Shown: positions 27,582 to 36,677 of the stretch, one piece after another | Layout of the letters: each line of letters opens with the position of its first letter | Position numbering within the stretch: position 1 is the stretch's first letter | Assembly: GCA_021776435.1 (NCBI GenBank) | Contig: JAJFFW010000107.1 | Location: 1 to 41,352 of the forward strand | Direction of reading: 5' to 3' | Source of the DNA: Parvularculaceae bacterium | Lineage (GTDB): Bacteria > Pseudomonadota > Alphaproteobacteria > Caulobacterales > Parvularculaceae | Length of the DNA stretch: 41,352 nucleotides | Notes under the pieces: model-generated | Told to the model about the DNA's origin: nothing | Seen by the model: only the letters and a program-made list of their open reading frames with translations | Databases searched by the model: none | Translations under genes and position numbers: made by a program

Positions 27582-29193
27582 GCTGCGCCATGGGTGGAAA
27601 ACCTTCCGGCGGGTGGCGATGTTTCGTCGCCTGCTCGTAAGCATAAGCAAATTTGATGAGGTTGCCCTCCGAATAGGGGCGGCCAAGAATTTGTAACCCG
27701 GCAGGCAAATTGTCGTAAGTATAGCCCATGGGCACGGTAACCGCAGGCAACCCGGTGGCTGGGGCCACAAGCTGGCTATTGTCTCCCGCATAGTCCTCAT
27801 TGCCTTTGTCGATAGCCGCTGGCGGATTGTTCCACGACGGATAAATGATGGCATCGACATTCATCGCATCCATCGCGACGACAACATCATTACGGTACGA
27901 CTGCCTGCCAGGATGATGAAAAAAGTCTGGACAGGACTCTTCCCAGTCTGCGGGGTGCACGTCCGCCGGGAAATCACGAAAGAATTCGAGCCCCCCTTTA
28001 ACCAAGGGGTCGTCTTTGGTGTATTGATCTGACTCCAGGACCTCAATGACATCGTGGATTGGGGTATCCGCGCCGCGCTCTTTTAAATACTCCGCCATGT
28101 CGTAGCGAAAACGCGCACAAAAATAGCTGTCGTCATTCGTAAGATGAGCTTGCAGGGTTGGTATCTCGAAGGGATCAATGATCGTGGCGCCCGCTCTCTT
28201 AAGATCAACGATCGCTTGTTCATATACTGTCATCACTTCGGCGTCGGCGGTTTCTACGGCGCTTAATGCCCGTAAAACGCCTATTCGAGCTCCCTTTAGG
28301 CCATCAGTATTCAGAAATGCGAGGTAATCCGATTCCTTGCTGGCAATGCCATCGGCTGTATAGGGATCATTAGGATCATAGCCGGCGATCACGTTGAATA
28401 TCCGTGCGCCATCTTCGACGGTACGTGTCAATGGTCCTGCAATATCGCGGTCAAAAGCGAGAGGAATCACACCGTCTCGGCTGGTCAAGCCGATTGTTGA
28501 GCGAATTCCAAAGAGCGCCAGATGTGATGCCGGACCGCGAATGGAATTGCCGGTGTCTGATCCTAGACCTGCAACGCCAAAGCTCGCGGCGACGCCAGAA
28601 GCTGTGCCGCCACTCGATCCTGCGGGTACGTGATCAAGCGCATAGGCGTTCGCTGTGACGCCATAAGAGGAACTGACGGTCTGTCGAGGGCTGAACGCCC
28701 ACTCGGCCATATTGGTCTTGGCGATCACAATAGCGCCTGCATCCCGAGCTTTGCGCACCATGAATGCGTCATCCTTTGGCAGGTGATCTTTGAGGGCGAT
28801 CGATCCACCGGTCGTGGGAAGGTCATGCGTGTCAAAATTATCTTTTACCAGAATTGGCGCACAAAAAAGCGGGCCTGGATATTCGCCTCGTGAAAGTGCG
28901 GCGTCGATTTCGTCGGCGCGTGCGAGGGCGTTCTCGTTGATAACGGTGATAGCATTGAGGTTTTTTGGTTTGTCGTAGGTGTCGATACGCTGAAGATAGG
29001 CGCTGACGGCCTGGCCACAGGTCAGATGCTTTTCGAGAATAGCGGATTGCAAAGAGTGAATTGTCGCTTCGACGACGAACGTCGCTGGGTTGACTGGATC
29101 GATGAGCTGGTCAATCGGGTTTGTGCTTTTTGTTCCGTTAGAGGGCGCACACGCGACAACGGCTCCAAGCATCACGAGAGGAATAAAGCGCAT
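27538..29193 (-). CDS. Exported amidase (amidase-signature family), probable lipoprotein
   Basis: Hydrolyses a carboxamide or related bond; substrate unknown. 551 residues. A short hydrophobic N-terminus ending VVAC (Cys15) resembles a lipobox, so it may be a lipoprotein. The Ser-cisSer-Lys triad is visible: Lys117 ([10 protein letters not shown]), Ser194 region ([10 protein letters not shown], 191-200) and nucleophile Ser217 in [12 protein letters not shown] (family consensus TGGSIR, here TGNSIR). The C-terminal part has [13 protein letters not shown] and the late family motif [39 protein letters not shown] lies before the ATG. Similar secreted amidases hydrolyse diverse amides, so no specific product name is justified. 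Confidence 0.9.
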   Translation of the reverse strand: MRFIPLVMLGAVVACAPSNGTKSTNPIDQLIDPVNPATFVVEATIHSLQSAILEKHLTCGQAVSAYLQRIDTYDKPKNLNAITVINENALARADEIDAALSRGEYPGPLFCAPILVKDNFDTHDLPTTGGSIALKDHLPKDDAFMVRKARDAGAIVIAKTNMAEWAFSPRQTVSSSYGVTANAYALDHVPAGSSGGTASGVAASFGVAGLGSDTGNSIRGPASHLALFGIRSTIGLTSRDGVIPLAFDRDIAGPLTRTVEDGARIFNVIAGYDPNDPYTADGIASKESDYLAFLNTDGLKGARIGVLRALSAVETADAEVMTVYEQAIVDLKRAGATIIDPFEIPTLQAHLTNDDSYFCARFRYDMAEYLKERGADTPIHDVIEVLESDQYTKDDPLVKGGLEFFRDFPADVHPADWEESCPDFFHHPGRQSYRNDVVVAMDAMNVDAIIYPSWNNPPAAIDKGNEDYAGDNSQLVAPATGLPAVTVPMGYTYDNLPAGLQILGRPYSEGNLIKFAYAYEQATKHRHPPEGFPPMAQLKESVEDPSSPEQQ

Positions 29194-29366
29194 TTTTGCC
29201 CCTTTTTCGCCATTCAGATATTGGCATTATTTGTTTTAGGCTTCTGCCTGCAGCCAGAGACTGTAGCTTGCGATGGCGTGACTGGCTAGCATTGAGAGCG
29301 ACGGTGTGGACAGTGACGGTCGCCCCGCGTAGACAAAACCCTCCGTCGTTAGAGTGTGAATCGCAT
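29194..29366. promoter_or_regulatory. Divergent intergenic region, amidase / lolC-type gene
   Basis: 173 bases between the start of the - strand amidase and the + strand permease. It must hold the promoters of both transcription units. I could not single out confident -35/-10 pairs. The ORF reading through it from TTG 29196 is not credible as an N-terminal extension. Confidence 0.5.
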
Positions 29367-30659
29367 ATGGAATCGTCCGGTTTTTCTGCACCCAGCGCCA
29401 CACCGCCCTTCGCCTTTTTCGAATGGATGGCCGCGCGCCGTTATCTGGGAGCGACCCGCACCGGCAAAGGTGTATCCTTGATCTCGATCATCGCTTTTTT
29501 CGGCATCATGCTGGCGGTTGCGGTTTTAATCATTGTTATGTCGGTCATGCAGGGTTTCCGCGCGAAACTGCTGGACCAGCTTCTTGGTCTGAACGGCCAC
29601 GTCTTCGTTCAGTCGGATGAGCCGATCAGTAACTATGATGTGCTGGCTTTGAGGCTTATCAATATCCCAGGCGTCACCCATGCTGCGCCGCTTATCCAGG
29701 CGCCGGTCTATGCAACGGCGAAAGGAGAGGCGGGCGTATTTGTACGGGCGATGCGCAAAGAAGACTTGATGAAGGTCGACCTTGTCACCGGCGTTGATCA
29801 GTTGAGGGCCGGGAGCTTCGAAACCTTTGGCGAAGGCAAGAATGGCGGCAATGAAATTGCCCTCGGATCACGCCTTGCCCATTCGTTGGGTGTGACTGCA
29901 GGTGATCCTGTGACGCTGGTCTCCGGTCGCGGCGCCGATACGCCGTTTGGACCGACTTTGCGCAAAAAGACCTATCTTGTCGGCGCTGTTTATGAAGTGG
30001 GCATGTCGGAATATGATGGTCTTTTTATCTTTATGCCCCTTAATCAGGCTCAACTTTTCTTTAACCAGCCAGGCGCCGTCCAGCAGATTGAAATCCGGGT
30101 TGCGGATCTCGATAAACTCGACCAGATCAAACCGGAAATCATTGATGTCGCAGGTGGATTTGACATCACAGACTGGCGACAGGTTAACGCCAGTTATTTC
30201 AATGCGCTCGCGGTCGAACGAAACGTAATGCGACTCATCCTTTCCCTGATCGTCGCGATTGCGGCGCTCAATATCGTCACGGGCCTGGTGATGCTAGTGA
30301 AAGATAAAACCGGCGATATTGCGGTCTTGCGCACTATGGGAGCGACACAAGGGTCGGTCATGCGCATTTTCTTTCTTTCTGGGTCGATGATCGGAGTGTT
30401 CGGCACCTTGATGGGGGTTGTTCTTGGGGCGGTGTTTGTCTGGAATATCGAGGTTATTGAGAACCTTCTATCGGCAGCTTTTGGCGTGAACTTGTTCAAT
30501 GAGGATATCTATTTCTTTAAGGAAATCCCGGCCCAGATGCAGGCAGGAGAGGTTGCATTCATTGCCGGATTTTCTCTGTTCATGTCGTTTGTGGTGACGA
30601 TCTACCCGGCTTGGCGAGCAGCGCGTCTCGATCCTGTGGAAGCGCTTCGATATGAATAG
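29367..30659 (+). CDS. lolC: Lipoprotein-releasing ABC transporter permease, LolC/LolE family
   Basis: Inner-membrane subunit of the Lol system that extracts outer-membrane lipoproteins for LolA. ATG 29367 gives 430 residues; the frame is open to 29196 but the added 57 residues are Arg/Trp-rich and unlike the family. The N-terminal helix (about 38-61, SIIAFFGIMLAVAVLIIVMSVM) is followed by the QGFRAKLLDQLLG motif and a periplasmic MacB-like domain (about 65-285). The FtsX domain has three helices and a WRAARLDPVEALRYE C-terminus. A single LolC/E-type gene, rather than separate LolC and LolE, is usual in alphaproteobacteria. lolD is two genes downstream. Confidence 0.92.
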   Translation: MESSGFSAPSATPPFAFFEWMAARRYLGATRTGKGVSLISIIAFFGIMLAVAVLIIVMSVMQGFRAKLLDQLLGLNGHVFVQSDEPISNYDVLALRLINIPGVTHAAPLIQAPVYATAKGEAGVFVRAMRKEDLMKVDLVTGVDQLRAGSFETFGEGKNGGNEIALGSRLAHSLGVTAGDPVTLVSGRGADTPFGPTLRKKTYLVGAVYEVGMSEYDGLFIFMPLNQAQLFFNQPGAVQQIEIRVADLDKLDQIKPEIIDVAGGFDITDWRQVNASYFNALAVERNVMRLILSLIVAIAALNIVTGLVMLVKDKTGDIAVLRTMGATQGSVMRIFFLSGSMIGVFGTLMGVVLGAVFVWNIEVIENLLSAAFGVNLFNEDIYFFKEIPAQMQAGEVAFIAGFSLFMSFVVTIYPAWRAARLDPVEALRYE

Positions 30660-30683
30660 CGGCTTGGTGACGGGGAGGCGGGC

Positions 30684-31061
30684 ATGACATTGACTCAAGA
30701 GCGATTTGAATCCTGGCTTGGCGCTTTCGGAAAAGCCTGGGAGACGAGTGACGCCCAAAAATTCGCAGCGTTGTTCGCGCCGGACGCACTCTATTACTGG
30801 ACTCCGTTTGAGGAGCCCAAGCGTGGCCCGGCGGAGATAGCGTCTGCATTTTCCGGAGCCATCGCCAAACAAAGCGACATCGAGTTCGGCGCCAGAATTC
30901 TTTATGTGCAAGCGCAACTTGGCGCGGCGCATTGGAGTTGCGCCTTTACCCGCAAAACAACCGGTCAGCGGGTCCATGTTGATGGAATTCTGGTGGTTCA
31001 AATGGATGATGACGGGTTTGCCCGCTCCTTCCGTGAATGGTGGCATACCGATGAAAAATAA
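30684..31061 (+). CDS. NTF2-like/SnoaL-like protein within the lol operon
   Basis: Function unknown. 125 residues with the look of an NTF2-like cone fold: RFESWLGAFGKAWETSDAQKFAALFAPDALYYWTPF is the usual helical start with Asp/Trp pattern, followed by GPAEIASAFSGAIAKQSDIEF and strands ending FREWWHTDEK. No signal peptide, so probably cytosolic. A good GGGGAGG ribosome site lies before the ATG, and its last 11 bases overlap the lolD start, implying coupled translation. Catalytic and purely ligand-binding members both exist in this superfamily, and I see no diagnostic active site. Its insertion between the two Lol genes is unusual. Confidence 0.75.
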   Translation: MTLTQERFESWLGAFGKAWETSDAQKFAALFAPDALYYWTPFEEPKRGPAEIASAFSGAIAKQSDIEFGARILYVQAQLGAAHWSCAFTRKTTGQRVHVDGILVVQMDDDGFARSFREWWHTDEK

Positions 31062-31749
31062 AAACACTGAAGAGTCGGTTTTACAGTTTGAAAATATTTC
31101 ACGGCGATACGGTAATTTGATTATCCTAGAAGGCGTGGAATTTTCTTTGCGTGCGGGTGAAACGGTCGCGCTGTTAGGCCCATCTGGATCGGGAAAAAGT
31201 TCTCTTCTCCACATTGCCGGGCTTCTCGAAGAGCAAACAGCGGGCGAGGTTTATATTGAAGGGGTTGCGACATCGCTCTTGTCTGATGCAGACCGCACGC
31301 GAATTCGTCGTGACACACTGGGCTTTGTCTATCAATTCCATCATTTGCTCCCCGAGTTTACAGCGCTTGGTAATGTCACTCTTCCGCAGCTGATTGCCGG
31401 AAAAAAAATGAAAGAGGCGGAGTCTGAAGCTGCGCGACTCCTGACCGTGCTTGGTCTTGGGGAGCGTCTTCATCACCAACCCGGACAGTTATCAGGCGGA
31501 GAACAACAGCGTACAGCAATTGCCCGCGCTCTCGCGAACAAACCAAAAATCCTTTTGACCGACGAGCCGACAGGAAATCTTGATCCAAAGACATCAGATG
31601 TTGTGTTTGACGCCTTATTAACGCTTGTGAAAACTGAAGGACTGGCTGCTTTGATCGCAACCCATGATCAACATTTGGCGGAACGGATGGACCGCATCAT
31701 TGGTATTCGTGATCAGAACTTGGTTGAACTGGAGTCCGTTGAGCGTTGA
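31051..31749 (+). CDS. lolD: Lipoprotein-releasing ABC transporter ATPase LolD
   Basis: ATPase subunit powering lipoprotein release from the inner membrane. ATG 31051 (MKNKNTEESVLQFENISRRYG) gives 232 residues; the longer frame to 30904 lies inside the preceding gene. Walker A GPSGSGKS (43-50), the Q-loop YQFHHLLPEFTALGNV typical of LolD/MacB (94-109), signature LSGGE (147-151) and Walker B ILLTDEPTG (167-175) are all intact, with the H-loop in ATHDQHLA. Together with the permease two genes upstream it would form LolC/E2-D2. The stop lies 4 bases from the stop of the convergent DsbA-like gene. Confidence 0.94.
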   Translation: MKNKNTEESVLQFENISRRYGNLIILEGVEFSLRAGETVALLGPSGSGKSSLLHIAGLLEEQTAGEVYIEGVATSLLSDADRTRIRRDTLGFVYQFHHLLPEFTALGNVTLPQLIAGKKMKEAESEAARLLTVLGLGERLHHQPGQLSGGEQQRTAIARALANKPKILLTDEPTGNLDPKTSDVVFDALLTLVKTEGLAALIATHDQHLAERMDRIIGIRDQNLVELESVER

Positions 31750-31753
31750 ATGC

Positions 31754-32470
31754 TCACGGTCGAGCTGCCCTTGCGGACCGTGCCTCACGGACAAGGCATC
31801 CAACATCCGAATAACGCCAGGGACCGGCAGAGAGGATGATTCCATCCACAATCATTGCGGGTGTCCCGAGGATACCCAACTCATTCGCATAAGCCAGATT
31901 CTGGTCCGATAGATTTTGGATATCTTTGTCTTTTGCCCGACGTAATGCGACGTCGTAATCAAGTCCAGCGATCTCGGCCGCCCACTTAATCTTCTTCTTA
32001 TCCGGACGACCGCCGCGGCTAAACAGAGTGTCGTGGAAGGGAATGTATTTACCCTGCTCACGAGCAGCGAACGCCACATGTGTCGCCGTTAGGGTCTTAT
32101 TGCCAGTGGCCCGTGAGATCATGGTGCGGCCATAAATCGGATATTCCACCAGATCGAGGCGAACATCAGGGTTATCGTGGAGATATTTATCCAGGGCTGG
32201 ATGAAGCGCCATGCAACCGGGGCAGGAATAATCAAAAAACTCGATGATCTGTATGGCGTCATCCGTCGCGGCGCCTTTCGATCCGTGTGTGATCTCACTG
32301 TCAAAGCGCCCAAGAACAGTTTCCAGCTTGATGGAAGTCGTAATTGTAGATTGCGCTATATCGCAACTGCGCGCCCTCTCCGCCTGTTCAGGCGTTGCGG
32401 CCATCGCCGCGCCCATCACAGAAAACATGCTCAATATCATCGCAAATAGACGCTGCATCATTCTCTTCAT
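31754..32470 (-). CDS. Periplasmic DsbA-family thiol oxidoreductase
   Basis: Thioredoxin-fold disulfide oxidoreductase of the DsbA/BdbD/ScsC type. Start at ATG 32470 (MKRMMQRLFAM), with purines GAGAAGAGA directly upstream, gives 238 residues and a signal peptide ending MGAAMAA (~25). The frame extends to 32527 without support. Active site CPGC (Cys83, Cys86) in EFFDYSCPGCMALH and cis-Pro motif GTPAMIVDG (Thr203-Pro204). Two further cysteines, Cys36 (RSCDIAQ) and one near the C-terminus (DVGCLVRE), could form a second, structural disulfide. It lies downstream of the ECF sigma unit after 142 bases, so co-transcription is possible but unproven. Confidence 0.88.
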   Translation of the reverse strand: MKRMMQRLFAMILSMFSVMGAAMAATPEQAERARSCDIAQSTITTSIKLETVLGRFDSEITHGSKGAATDDAIQIIEFFDYSCPGCMALHPALDKYLHDNPDVRLDLVEYPIYGRTMISRATGNKTLTATHVAFAAREQGKYIPFHDTLFSRGGRPDKKKIKWAAEIAGLDYDVALRRAKDKDIQNLSDQNLAYANELGILGTPAMIVDGIILSAGPWRYSDVGCLVREARSARAARP

Positions 32471-32612
32471 TCTCTTCTCACACCTAAAAACAGATCGCAT
32501 TCGAATGCGGTTTATAGCCAGGCGCAAATCAAAAAAGAAAGAGCGACCGGCTTATATGGTAATCCGGCCCAGTGAAAACCTTTGTTTTGACATGAGGGGT
32601 GCGTTTTTTTGG

Positions 32613-32939
32613 TTAACGGTCGCTTTGTACAACAACCAACGTGGCGGCGAGCGACAGGGCGAGCGCCGTTGCGGCCAGGAGTTGCGGAGACAATGCATCG
32701 GAAACACCGCCTAACGGCAAATGTGCGAGCGCCGCCGGTATAGCGGGAAAAAGGTCCGCGAATTGGAGCCCAGCGAGCAGCGCGCCGGCCCCCCCCGCTA
32801 AACAAACGATCACGAGCCGAAACCGTCGCCGACCCTCAAGCCCCTTTAAGACGCGTTCCGCAAAGCCATCGACCTCCAGTGACGCCGTGAGACGAGTAAA
32901 GTCCTGCTTTAGTAAGGTTTCAATGGATTCAATTGACAT
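32613..32939 (-). CDS. Two-helix membrane protein downstream of ECF sigma factor (candidate anti-sigma factor)
   Basis: Not recognised by family. 108 residues from ATG 32939, supported by TGGAG eight bases upstream; an ATG at 32951 is possible but poorly placed. The N-terminal ~40 residues are charged and probably cytosolic (SIESIETLLKQDFTRLTASL). Two hydrophobic helices follow, about 42-63 and 85-104, with only four residues after the second. The start overlaps the sigma gene by 11 bases, so translation is coupled, as is common for sigma/anti-sigma pairs. No HxxxCxxC zinc motif is present. Anti-sigma function rests on position and topology only. Confidence 0.65.
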   Translation of the reverse strand: MSIESIETLLKQDFTRLTASLEVDGFAERVLKGLEGRRRFRLVIVCLAGGAGALLAGLQFADLFPAIPAALAHLPLGGVSDALSPQLLAATALALSLAATLVVVQSDR

Positions 32940-33525
32940 GACAGGCTCCATTTAATTTCGGCTCGGCGGGGGTGACAGGGGCGAGTGGCGGCGGTTGACG
33001 CAGGGCGGCGCGCATTTTCTCTCTGGCTCGCGCCACATAGGTCTTCACCGTGCCGAGTGGCGCATCGAGAGCGGCGGCGGCTTCAGCCTGGGTGAGGCCG
33101 ACGGCATCGCACATCAAGATGGCGGCGCGTTCGCGGTCGTCAAGCGAAGCGAGGGCGCGACGCAGATCAAGAGAAAGATCAGCACTCGTATTATCTACTG
33201 AAATATTATCATTGCTGATTTCAGAAGATATAGCATTTGTCAGACGGACGCCCGCGTCGTCTTTGCGACGCGCCTGTAAAAATTCGCGGTAGGCGATCGA
33301 GAACAACCAGCTCCGAAAAGAGGCGCCGCCTTCGAATGTCTCAATGCGGGCGTAAGCTTTCATCAGAGTATCTTGCGCCAGGTCGTCAGCTTGAGACGCA
33401 TCACCACACAAGCGGTGCAAGAAAGCACGCAGCGCCGCCTGGTGCCGGCGGACCAATGTCTCAAAGGCGGCGTTGTCGGGCGTCGCCTTCAAGAGTGTGA
33501 CCAGATCAATATCGCTGAGATCCAT
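32929..33525 (-). CDS. ECF-type RNA polymerase sigma factor
   Basis: Group IV sigma-70 factor. 198 residues. Region 2 spans about 20-85: FETLVRRHQAALRAFLHRLCGDASQADDLAQDTLMKAYARIETFEGGASFRSWLFSIAYREFLQARRK, including the -10-binding DDLAQDTLMKAY helix. Region 4 is about 120-180 (LDDRERAAILMCDAVGLTQAEAAAALDAPLGTVKTYVARAREKM), with the HTH. A Pro/Ala-rich tail follows. The Asn/Ser-rich linker between domains contains NISVDNTS. AGGGGGCG lies before the ATG. It is transcribed between a DUF6249-like gene (23-base gap) and a small membrane protein. Regulon and signal cannot be read from sequence. Confidence 0.92.
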   Translation of the reverse strand: MDLSDIDLVTLLKATPDNAAFETLVRRHQAALRAFLHRLCGDASQADDLAQDTLMKAYARIETFEGGASFRSWLFSIAYREFLQARRKDDAGVRLTNAISSEISNDNISVDNTSADLSLDLRRALASLDDRERAAILMCDAVGLTQAEAAAALDAPLGTVKTYVARAREKMRAALRQPPPLAPVTPAEPKLNGACHVN

Positions 33526-33548
33526 CGGCGCCCCCTAAGGGCTTTGCG

Positions 33549-33917
33549 TCATACGACGCGTTGGCGTGGGGCGAAAAAATGGAACATTATAAATGCAATG
33601 CCGACCAGCCCCGGAAAAGCCGCCACGCCTGCCAGTGGGCCAGTGGCCTCAGTCTCGCCTACTGCAAAGCCAAGAACCACAAAGGCGGCGGCGACTGCGA
33701 TCAAGATAATCCCTTTTCGGAGATCGGCATAGGGGCCGACCCTATCGCTGACGATGGCTTCGATCAATGACGCGTCAGCCGCGCCGGTTTTTTCGATGGC
33801 GACTTTGATGGTGTCATAAACCATCCGGCGTTTGCGAAAGTTAAAATAGAATGCGGAGATAATGATCAGCGACATGCTGGAAAAGACGATGAGCGGGATG
33901 AGAATATCTTCAGCCAT
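33549..33917 (-). CDS. DUF6249-like membrane protein
   Basis: Function unknown. ATG 33917 (MAEDILIPLIVFSS), with AAGGAAA eight bases upstream, gives 122 residues; the frame extends to 33965 without support. Hydrophobic segments at about 5-26, 70-86 and 95-115 suggest three membrane helices. Between the first two is a conserved-looking cytosolic stretch, FRKRRMVYDTIKVAIEKTG. This layout (TM, FNFRKRR, YDTIKVAIEKTG, TM) recalls the DUF6249 family, which I have from memory and cannot verify. It is the first gene of the presumptive ECF sigma operon. Confidence 0.65.
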   Translation of the reverse strand: MAEDILIPLIVFSSMSLIIISAFYFNFRKRRMVYDTIKVAIEKTGAADASLIEAIVSDRVGPYADLRKGIILIAVAAAFVVLGFAVGETEATGPLAGVAAFPGLVGIAFIMFHFFAPRQRVV

Positions 33918-34059
33918 GATGGTTTCCTTCTTATGCGACGCCGGACTCTTCAGCTTCTGTTTCATGACTTAGATGCGTTGAGCACCGCCGTTGGATGTAT
34001 TGAGGGGCGCTTTTTTGGGAATTTGCGGCGGAGCGAGCCGGGATTGCGGTAAAAAGCAA

Positions 34060-34147
34060 GTAGGGCGGGTGGAGCGTTAGCGATACCCGCCATTCATACC
34101 TTCGGCGCCGGCGGCGGGTATCGGCCGTCGGCCTCCACCCGCCCTAC
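34060..34147. repeat. REP-like long nested hairpin
   Basis: GTAGGGCGGGTGGAG (34060-34074) is a perfect 15-base inverted repeat of 34133-34147. Nested inside, GATACCCGCC (34082-34091) matches GGCGGGTATC (34113-34122), with a further GC palindrome at the tip. The GTAGGGCGGGT...ACCCGCC pattern resembles dispersed REP-type elements known in many proteobacterial genomes. It lies 6 bases beyond the uvrB stop; reading along uvrB's strand it is followed by CTTGCTTTTTA, so it may also end uvrB transcripts. No second copy is in this window. Confidence 0.8.
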
Positions 34148-34153
34148 AAATTC

Positions 34154-36607
34154 TCACCGCTTCCCTTTCTTCTTCCGGCGGGTCGGCCGGCCAGGGAAAC
34201 CGCCGGAAGAACGCGCTTTTGGTTTTGAAAGCAAATTCGAAACCGTACCCTCGCTTTTGGTGATGCGGCTTGTGGCTTTGCTCAGAGAACCGGTGCGGGT
34301 GCGGATTTCTTCCTGTTTGGCGAAGGGGTCATCGGCCACCAGAAGTTCGACCGCCTGAAGGCGCCGGATCTCGTCGCGGATCTGCCCGGCCTCTTCGAAT
34401 TCAAGATTGCCGGCCGCTTCTCGCATTTGTTTTTCGAGGTGCTCGATATGTTTCTTGAGATTAGGTCCAGGGCCTTCAAATTCGGCGGCATCCTCGGCAA
34501 AGCCACCCTTTGCGCCTCGCATCGGACGAAATCTGTCATGTCCAACGAATGTCTGGCCCATAGCGGCCTTGGCGCCTTCATCGTTGGATCTGGCGATGTC
34601 GGCGATGGCCGCCTTGGTGCTCTCCGGTGTGATGCCATGGGCCTTGTTATGGGCGAGTTGCTTTTCGCGGCGGCGATCCGTTTCGCCCATCGCCCGCTCC
34701 ATCGAGCCGGTGATACGATCCGCGTAGAGAATGACCCTGCCGTCGACATTGCGCGCGGCGCGCCCGATGGTTTGGATCAGCGAGGTCTCAGACCGCAGAA
34801 AGCCTTCTTTGTCGGCGTCGAGGATCGCCACCAGCCGGCATTCGGGAATATCAAGCCCTTCGCGCAACAGATTGATGCCGACCAGCACGTCGAACGCGCC
34901 GAGCCGCAGATCGCGGATGATCTCGATCCGTTCAAGCGTTTCGATGTCGGAATGCATATAGCGCACGCGAACGCCCTGTTCGTGCATATATTCGGTGAGG
35001 TCTTCGGCCATGCGCTTAGTCAGTGTCGTCACCAATATGCGCCCGCCATGCAAGGCAACCTCTTTGCATTCGGCGATGACGTCGTCGACCTGATTGGTTT
35101 TGGAACCGCCGGGAGCGCTTGCGCGACCGGATTCAATATCAGAAGTGACCGGGCGCACCTCAACCTCGGGGTCGATCAGACCGGTCGGTCGAATGACTTG
35201 TTCTGTAAAGACACCGCCCGTCTGGTTCAGTTCCCATGGGCCGGGCGTCGCCGATACCGCAACCGTCTGCGGGCGCATGGATTGCCATTCCTCAAATTTC
35301 AACGGCCGATTATCCATGCAGGATGGAAGACGGAAACCAAACTCGGCGAGTGTTTTCTTGCGGGCAAAGTCGCCCCGGAACATGCCGCCAATTTGCGGCA
35401 CGGTGACGTGGCTTTCGTCACAAAAGATCAAAGCATTCTCTGGCAGATATTCAAACAGCGTTGGCGGCGGTTCGCCCGGCGCTCGTCCGGTCAGGTAGCG
35501 AGAGTAATTTTCGATGCCCGCGCACACCCCCGTCGCCGCGAGCATTTCAAGATCGAATGTCACGCGTTGCTCAATACGTTGCGCTTCCAGCAAGCGCTCT
35601 TCTGCACGTAAGATAGGCAGCACCCTGTTCAACTCCGCTTTGATGCCCTGGATCGCCTGCTGCAAGGTCGGGCGCGGCGTCACATAATGTGAATTTGCAT
35701 AAACATGGATTTCCTCAAGGTCGCTAGTGGACTGACCGGTGAGGGGATCGAATTCCGTAATCGTTTCGATCTCGTCGCCGAACAGCGAGACCCGCCAGGC
35801 GCGGTCCTCATAGTGGGCGGGGAAGATTTCGATGACGTCACCGCGGGCGCGAAAGCAGCCCCGGGCGAATGCCTGATCATTGCGCTTATATTGCAGGGCC
35901 ACGAGATCAGAGAGTAATTTTTTGCGCGTAATCGTTTCGCCTGCGGACAGCGAGAATGTCATCTCCGTGTAGGTCTCGACCGACCCGATGCCGTAAATGC
36001 AACTCACCGAGGCGACGATCACCACATCGTCACGCTCCAGCAGAGCGCGCGTGGCGGCGTGGCGCATGCGGTCGATCTGTTCGTTTACCGAGCTTTCCTT
36101 TTCGATATAGGTGTCGGTGCGCGGTACATACGCTTCGGGCTGATAATAGTCGTAATAGGAAACGAAATACTCGACTGCGTTGTCCGGGAAGAAGGCTTTG
36201 AATTCGCCATACAGCTGTGCGGCCAGCGTCTTATTTGGGGCGAGGATCAGGGCTGGGCGCTGCACCGCCTCGATGATCTTGGCCATGGTGAAAGTCTTGC
36301 CGGTGCCAGTCGCGCCGAGCAGCACCTGGTCCCATTCGCCGGAAGTGACGCCAGCGGAAAGCTCGGCGATGGCGGTAGGCTGGTCGCCGGCGGGTTGATA
36401 GGCGGAAACCACTTTCAACGGTTTTGACAAGCCAGGTCTAACAGGTCGATCAGGTCGGTGCGGCGTCCAGTCAGAATTCGCGACACGGTCATGGTAAGTC
36501 GCGACAGCCTCAGAAAAGCCGGTGAGCGGCGGTTGGTCTTTCGGCTTCTTTTGACGCGGCTTGGGGCGCGCCGATGGTGTGGCTGGAGGTTTTCCGGGCG
36601 GGTTCAT
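34154..36607 (-). CDS. uvrB: Excinuclease ABC subunit B
   Basis: DNA-damage verification helicase of nucleotide excision repair. 817 residues, against about 670 in E. coli, because of a Pro/Lys-rich N-terminal extension (~60 residues) and a basic C-terminal extension. QPAGDQP (71-77), Walker A GATGTGKT (98-105), the beta-hairpin [16 protein letters not shown]-like CDESHVT, and motifs V/VI ([22 protein letters not shown]) are all intact. A UVR domain that binds UvrC ([31 protein letters not shown]) precedes the tail, which ends RRKKKGKR. No clear ribosome site precedes the ATG. Confidence 0.97.
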   Translation of the reverse strand: MNPPGKPPATPSARPKPRQKKPKDQPPLTGFSEAVATYHDRVANSDWTPHRPDRPVRPGLSKPLKVVSAYQPAGDQPTAIAELSAGVTSGEWDQVLLGATGTGKTFTMAKIIEAVQRPALILAPNKTLAAQLYGEFKAFFPDNAVEYFVSYYDYYQPEAYVPRTDTYIEKESSVNEQIDRMRHAATRALLERDDVVIVASVSCIYGIGSVETYTEMTFSLSAGETITRKKLLSDLVALQYKRNDQAFARGCFRARGDVIEIFPAHYEDRAWRVSLFGDEIETITEFDPLTGQSTSDLEEIHVYANSHYVTPRPTLQQAIQGIKAELNRVLPILRAEERLLEAQRIEQRVTFDLEMLAATGVCAGIENYSRYLTGRAPGEPPPTLFEYLPENALIFCDESHVTVPQIGGMFRGDFARKKTLAEFGFRLPSCMDNRPLKFEEWQSMRPQTVAVSATPGPWELNQTGGVFTEQVIRPTGLIDPEVEVRPVTSDIESGRASAPGGSKTNQVDDVIAECKEVALHGGRILVTTLTKRMAEDLTEYMHEQGVRVRYMHSDIETLERIEIIRDLRLGAFDVLVGINLLREGLDIPECRLVAILDADKEGFLRSETSLIQTIGRAARNVDGRVILYADRITGSMERAMGETDRRREKQLAHNKAHGITPESTKAAIADIARSNDEGAKAAMGQTFVGHDRFRPMRGAKGGFAEDAAEFEGPGPNLKKHIEHLEKQMREAAGNLEFEEAGQIRDEIRRLQAVELLVADDPFAKQEEIRTRTGSLSKATSRITKSEGTVSNLLSKPKARSSGGFPGRPTRRKKKGKR

Positions 36608-36677
36608 AAGGGGAACATAATCCGCTCCGCTCAGGATGGAAGGGGGTGGTGCGGGTTATCTATCCCGAGCCACTATT

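Noticed and set aside
29196-29366. N-terminal extension of the LolC/E permease from TTG 29196
   Set aside because: 57 Arg/Trp-rich residues unlike the family; the frame begins only 3 bases from the divergent amidase start, so it would occupy the promoter region.
32244-32714. + strand ORF of 156 codons
   Set aside because: Antisense to the DsbA-like gene and two-helix gene. Its run past the gap shows no family features.
34427-35611. Long + strand ORF of 394 codons
   Set aside because: It lies entirely antisense to uvrB, whose frame carries all helicase motifs. The antisense product has no recognisable fold.
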